Shown: one piece after another, positions 61,596-64,000 of the stretch | How the letters are laid out: each line of letters starts with the position of its first letter | Position numbering within the stretch: the first letter of the stretch is position 1 | From: Palsa-504 sp963767565 | GTDB taxonomy: Bacteria; Actinomycetota; Actinomycetes; Streptosporangiales; Streptosporangiaceae | Length of the DNA stretch: 64,000 nt | Direction: 5' to 3' | Assembly: GCA_963767565.1 (NCBI GenBank) | Contig: CAVYEG010000001.1 | Location: forward strand, 496,001 to 560,000 | The notes under the pieces: generated by a model | Told to the model about the DNA's origin: nothing | The model's input: only the letters and a program-made list of their open reading frames with translations | Database searches by the model: none | Translations under genes and position numbers: made by a program

Positions 61596-62114
61596 ATGCG
61601 AATACCCACGAAGATCCTGACCCTGCTCATCGGGGTGGTGAGCGCCGCGGCGCTCACCACGGGCGCGCTGGCCATCACGGCCGCATCGGCCGCTGCCGCC
61701 ACGACCACGCCGGCCGCGTCCGCGTCGTGGTACGGGTGCTACGGGTATGGCTGCATCGGCAAGAGCCCTCAGGTTCAGCACTGCAGCAGCGACGCCACCA
61801 CGGTCTACGCGATCTCGGCCTACGACGGCCTGCGCAAGACACGCGTCACGCTGCGGCTGCGGTACAGCCCCGGCTGCCAGTCGGCCTGGGCGACGGTCAC
61901 CGACATCGGCCGCCCCGACGGGGCCACGTTCTGGATCTATGACCGGGGCACCCATGCGCTGGAGGTCGCCTCGACCGAGCGCGCCTGGTTCACCAGGCAA
62001 TGGCAGACCACCAACATGGTCGGCGTCGCGAAGACCAAGGCACGGGCGTGCCTCGAGGTACATACCCGGCACGGGATGAGCGCGCCCGTCTGCACACCAT
62101 TCTTTGGTCACTAA
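61596..62114 (+). CDS. secreted DUF2690-like protein
   Basis: 172 residues. Signal peptide MRIPTKILTLLIGVVSAAAL then ALAITAASAAAA with cleavage near ASA. Mature domain with four Cys: YGCYGYGC, VQHCSSDATTVY, YSPGCQSAWATVTD, and a later Cys in RACLEVHT, resembling the YjfA/DUF2690 pattern of small disulfide-rich exported proteins. ATG 61596 with AAAGGAA upstream. Function unknown. Confidence 0.75.
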   Translation: MRIPTKILTLLIGVVSAAALTTGALAITAASAAAATTTPAASASWYGCYGYGCIGKSPQVQHCSSDATTVYAISAYDGLRKTRVTLRLRYSPGCQSAWATVTDIGRPDGATFWIYDRGTHALEVASTERAWFTRQWQTTNMVGVAKTKARACLEVHTRHGMSAPVCTPFFGH

Positions 62115-62141
62115 TTAGCAACCACAACCCAATAACCGCCT

Positions 62142-62169
62142 GGGCCCGGCGGGAAGACACGCCGGGCCC
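62142..62169 (+). terminator. hairpin after the DUF2690-like gene
   Basis: Perfect 10-bp stem GGGCCCGGCG (62142-62151) and CGCCGGGCCC (62160-62169) with an 8-nt loop, 28 nt past the stop. Confidence 0.6.
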
Positions 62170-62204
62170 CGGCGGGCCAAGGAGCTTGCTAGCATAGCCG
62201 GAGT

Positions 62205-63013
62205 GATTGAGGGTTATTCAGGTCGTCCGGTAGAAGTGCAGGCCGACGACTGCTGAGATAGTCGTCTCAAATGTTTTAAGCGGACGCCGGTAGTCGGTGT
62301 GCATGATGGTCCAGTTTTTGAAGTGCGAAATCACTTGCTCGATCATCCAGCGTATCTTGTTGACCTCGGAGTTGTATTCCCTTTGCCAGTCGAGTAGCGC
62401 GCTGCCCGCGGGCTTCCTGAAGGGAGTGATCATGTTGTTCCCGATGTATCCTTTGTCGCCGATCCAGTTCTTCGGGTTCATCGTCAGCAGTACGCCGGAT
62501 TCTTCCCGGCAGTAGTTGTCGTGACGGCTCCCGTGGACCGGGTCGGAGATCCAGGCGAGCTTTCCGTAAATGGTGCAGGCGACCTGGACGTTCATCCCGG
62601 TGGTCTTGTGTTTTCCTGAGTACAGTTCCTTGTGCCCGTCCCATGACCAGCATGGGAGCAGCGTGCCGTCCAGGATGTACTGGGAACCCGTGTCAAGGTC
62701 GTCAGCGGTCGGCACAAATTCGCGCGTCGCTTCCGGGATGAGCGGCGTTGTGGCAGATATGGCGCGGCTGATGGTCGGCTGGGATACGCCGAGCGACTCG
62801 CCTATTTCCGCTTGCGTGCGATTATGCCGCATGTAGGTCAGCGCGGCCACTACCGATTTGAAAAGACCGAGGCATGGCGGCCAATTCGGGGATCCTGCCC
62901 CGGGCTGCACGGAATTGATCCGGATGCAGAGGTCGATGATTTCTTCGCGGTCGAACCCGGTGGTATGATGCACGTGATGGCCTGTTCTATGGATTAAGTG
63001 TGGTAACTCAATC
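62205..63013. mobile_element. IS5-family insertion sequence
   Basis: An element of about 810 bp around one transposase. Possible imperfect terminal repeats: GATTGAGGGTTA at the left (62205) and, inverted, TAACTCAATC at the right (63004-63013). Base composition is clearly more AT-rich than the flanks on the left. Ends are by eye and uncertain by several bases; no target duplication was established. Confidence 0.6.
62218..62973 (-). CDS. IS5-family transposase
   Basis: 251 residues. Helix-turn-helix region YMRHNRTQAEIGESLGVSQP near residue 47, then a DDE core: Asp in YILDGTLLPCWSW near 100, Asp in ISDPVHGSRHD and in NWIGDKGYIGN near 172, Glu in RWMIEQVISHFKNW near 215. Complete-looking. Lower GC and AT-ending codons indicate recent arrival from elsewhere. 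Confidence 0.85.
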   Translation of the reverse strand: MHHTTGFDREEIIDLCIRINSVQPGAGSPNWPPCLGLFKSVVAALTYMRHNRTQAEIGESLGVSQPTISRAISATTPLIPEATREFVPTADDLDTGSQYILDGTLLPCWSWDGHKELYSGKHKTTGMNVQVACTIYGKLAWISDPVHGSRHDNYCREESGVLLTMNPKNWIGDKGYIGNNMITPFRKPAGSALLDWQREYNSEVNKIRWMIEQVISHFKNWTIMHTDYRRPLKTFETTISAVVGLHFYRTT

Positions 63014-63824
63014 CTTTCGCGAACGGGCCATCTTTTTATGGCGCCATGCTGCTGGGCGGGATAAATTTCGCGTAACGTCCCTACCCCTGAATAATATTAT
63101 CCACTTCATTTGCCGCGGCAACTCGTTCCGGAGCATTATTGCCGAGGCCTATCTGAATTCGCTCAAGGTACGCGATACCAGCGTTCTTTCGAGCGGGACC
63201 GTGGCGGCCTTGCACAAGGCAGAGAATCTGGTCTACTACAGAATGACGCTCGCGCTGCTCGAGCGGCACGGCATACGAGAATTCGCCAAGACCAGCCACG
63301 GAGATCAGCTGACGCAGTCGGGCCTGGAGAAGTCTGACATCTCAGTCTGCCTGAATCAGCGGGTCTACGACGACTGCCTGCAGATCATAACTTTTCCTGC
63401 TCACCCGCGGATCTGGTCAGTTGCCGATGTCGGCGAACCCGGCAGGGTCGCTCATACCGATTCGGAACGGCAGCTTTACCGGGAAGAGGCTTATCAGGAA
63501 ATTGCCGAGAACATCGACCGGCTGGTCTCGGATATTTCGTTACCAAGCCGGCCAGCACCTGTGAATAGGCGGGCTCAGGCCAGGCCGCCCCGGCCGGGTC
63601 CTGCCCGGCCTGACCGGACAGCGCCGGGTCGGACAGGGCCGGGTCCGACACCAGGACCGGCCAGCCGGTGGCCACCAGGTCCGTCGGCCGCCGGGCGAAA
63701 TCCGGTCCCGGCCCCAGCTCGACCAGGATCCGGGCCGGGTCGACGCCCGCGGCCAGAGCGCTACCCACCTCGGGCAGCGCGCAGATCAGCCCCGCCCCGG
63801 ACTCGGCCGCCGCGGCCGAACTGA
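63000..63824 (+). CDS. low-molecular-weight phosphotyrosine phosphatase-like protein, probably damaged at both ends
   Basis: The P-loop IIHFICRGNSFRSIIAEAYL (Cys-x5-Arg-Ser) near residue 35 marks the LMW phosphatase/arsenate-reductase fold. Further landmarks are SSGTVAALHKAENL and IWSVADVGEPGR. Homology should end near IAENIDRLVSDI (position about 63540). Beyond it the frame continues for about 90 Pro/Arg-rich residues, antisense to another gene, so the true stop is lost. The GTG start lies within the IS end; the original start is probably gone. AT-rich codons match the IS. Confidence 0.6.
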   Translation: MVTQSFRERAIFLWRHAAGRDKFRVTSLPLNNIIHFICRGNSFRSIIAEAYLNSLKVRDTSVLSSGTVAALHKAENLVYYRMTLALLERHGIREFAKTSHGDQLTQSGLEKSDISVCLNQRVYDDCLQIITFPAHPRIWSVADVGEPGRVAHTDSERQLYREEAYQEIAENIDRLVSDISLPSRPAPVNRRAQARPPRPGPARPDRTAPGRTGPGPTPGPASRWPPGPSAAGRNPVPAPARPGSGPGRRPRPERYPPRAARRSAPPRTRPPRPN

Positions 63825-64000
63825 ACGCCATGCTGACGCCCAGGTCCGGGCGGGCGGCCCGGATGGCCGCGATCAGGGCCGGGTCGGCGAGGTGGACCAG
63901 GTCCGCGCCCTCGGCGGCGGCGGCGTGCACGCTGTCCAGGTCGGTGAGCCCGGCCGCCATGACCAGAAGCTGACCCGGATCGCGGCCCGGCGGGAGCACC
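63385..64000 (-). CDS. dihydropteroate synthase-like fragment (partial; runs past window)
   Basis: The reading frame enters from beyond the window. LVMAAGLTDLDSVHAAAAEG, ADLVHLADPALIAAIRAARP, GVDPARILVELGPGPDF and TGWPVLVSDPALS resemble a TIM-barrel enzyme of the FolP/DHPS group, but the substrate-binding motifs are not in view. Coding character stops near 63560; the rest, to the stop at 63385, is antisense to the phosphatase-like gene and looks like nonsense. So its 3' end appears replaced. Identification is tentative. Confidence 0.4.
   Translation of the reverse strand, partial: VLPPGRDPGQLLVMAAGLTDLDSVHAAAAEGADLVHLADPALIAAIRAARPDLGVSMAFSSAAAAESGAGLICALPEVGSALAAGVDPARILVELGPGPDFARRPTDLVATGWPVLVSDPALSDPALSGQAGQDPAGAAWPEPAYSQVLAGLVTKYPRPAGRCSRQFPDKPLPGKAAVPNRYERPCRVRRHRQLTRSAGEQEKL

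Overview
The window is about 64 kb of very GC-rich DNA from an actinomycete. Evidence for this is the GTG/TTG start usage, the purine-rich ribosome binding sites, a WhiB-family regulator with an AT-hook, an ANTAR protein, DUF2469, DUF1707 and DUF222/HNH proteins, a mycoredoxin, and the conserved actinobacterial order ffh, rpsP, KH protein, rimM, trmD, rplS, lepB, rnhB, DUF2469, yraN, comM, dprA, xerC, rpsB, tsf, pyrH, frr, cdsA, rlmN. I cannot name the genus.

Layout. 1-4.2 kb: end of glnB, then glnD and ffh (nitrogen signalling, signal recognition particle). 4.4-11.6 kb, minus strand: an ATP-dependent DNA ligase, a membrane helix-hairpin-helix protein, and a five-gene branched-chain amino-acid-type ABC transporter (a Tat lipoprotein binding protein, then livG, livF, livH, livM, joined by short overlaps). 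12.3-18.5 kb: ribosome-maturation and secretion genes, with rpsP carrying ten copies of a 15-bp repeat, a frameshifted rimM, two signal peptidases I, and the second peptidase open in frame into RNase HII. 18.5-21.6 kb: a phosphorolytic disaccharide pair (beta-phosphoglucomutase and GH65 phosphorylase). 21.8-27.4 kb: DNA uptake and recombination genes (yraN, comM, dprA, xerC). 27.4-28.0 kb: a decayed secreted protein. 28.5-36.2 kb: rpsB, tsf, pyrH, frr, cdsA, rlmN and an acyltransferase; cdsA is frameshifted and also holds a 105-bp in-frame insertion related to a second copy upstream of rpsP. 36-46.8 kb: a response regulator, a metallo-beta-lactamase-fold hydrolase, a broken DUF222/HNH gene, a small XRE protein, a large LuxR-type ATPase regulator and typA/bipA.

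46.9-50.6 kb: a catabolic pair, boxC and boxB, for aerobic benzoyl-CoA epoxide degradation, behind a good promoter. 50.7-53.2 kb: a ribbon-helix-helix protein, a ParA-type ATPase and a C5 cytosine methyltransferase. 53.4-58.3 kb: an ANTAR protein, mycoredoxin, a UvrD2-like helicase, acyl-CoA thioesterase II, and whiB7 behind a long leader with an upstream ORF and a terminator hairpin, which fits antibiotic-inducible attenuation. 58.4-64 kb: a hydrolase, an IS1380-family transposase, a secreted DUF2690-like protein, an IS5-family element of visibly lower GC, a low-molecular-weight phosphatase-like gene whose 5' end lies at the IS edge, and a fragment resembling dihydropteroate synthase running off the window.

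Two themes cut across the window. First, short tandem repeats (14-31 bp units) occur at a dozen places; inside genes the units are multiples of three, between genes often not. Second, several genes carry single-base indels (rimM, cdsA, DUF222/HNH, the secreted repeat protein), most in C or G runs. Because rimM and cdsA are normally essential or important, these may be sequence errors rather than true decay. All calls rest on reading the sequence and translations by eye; no database search was run.
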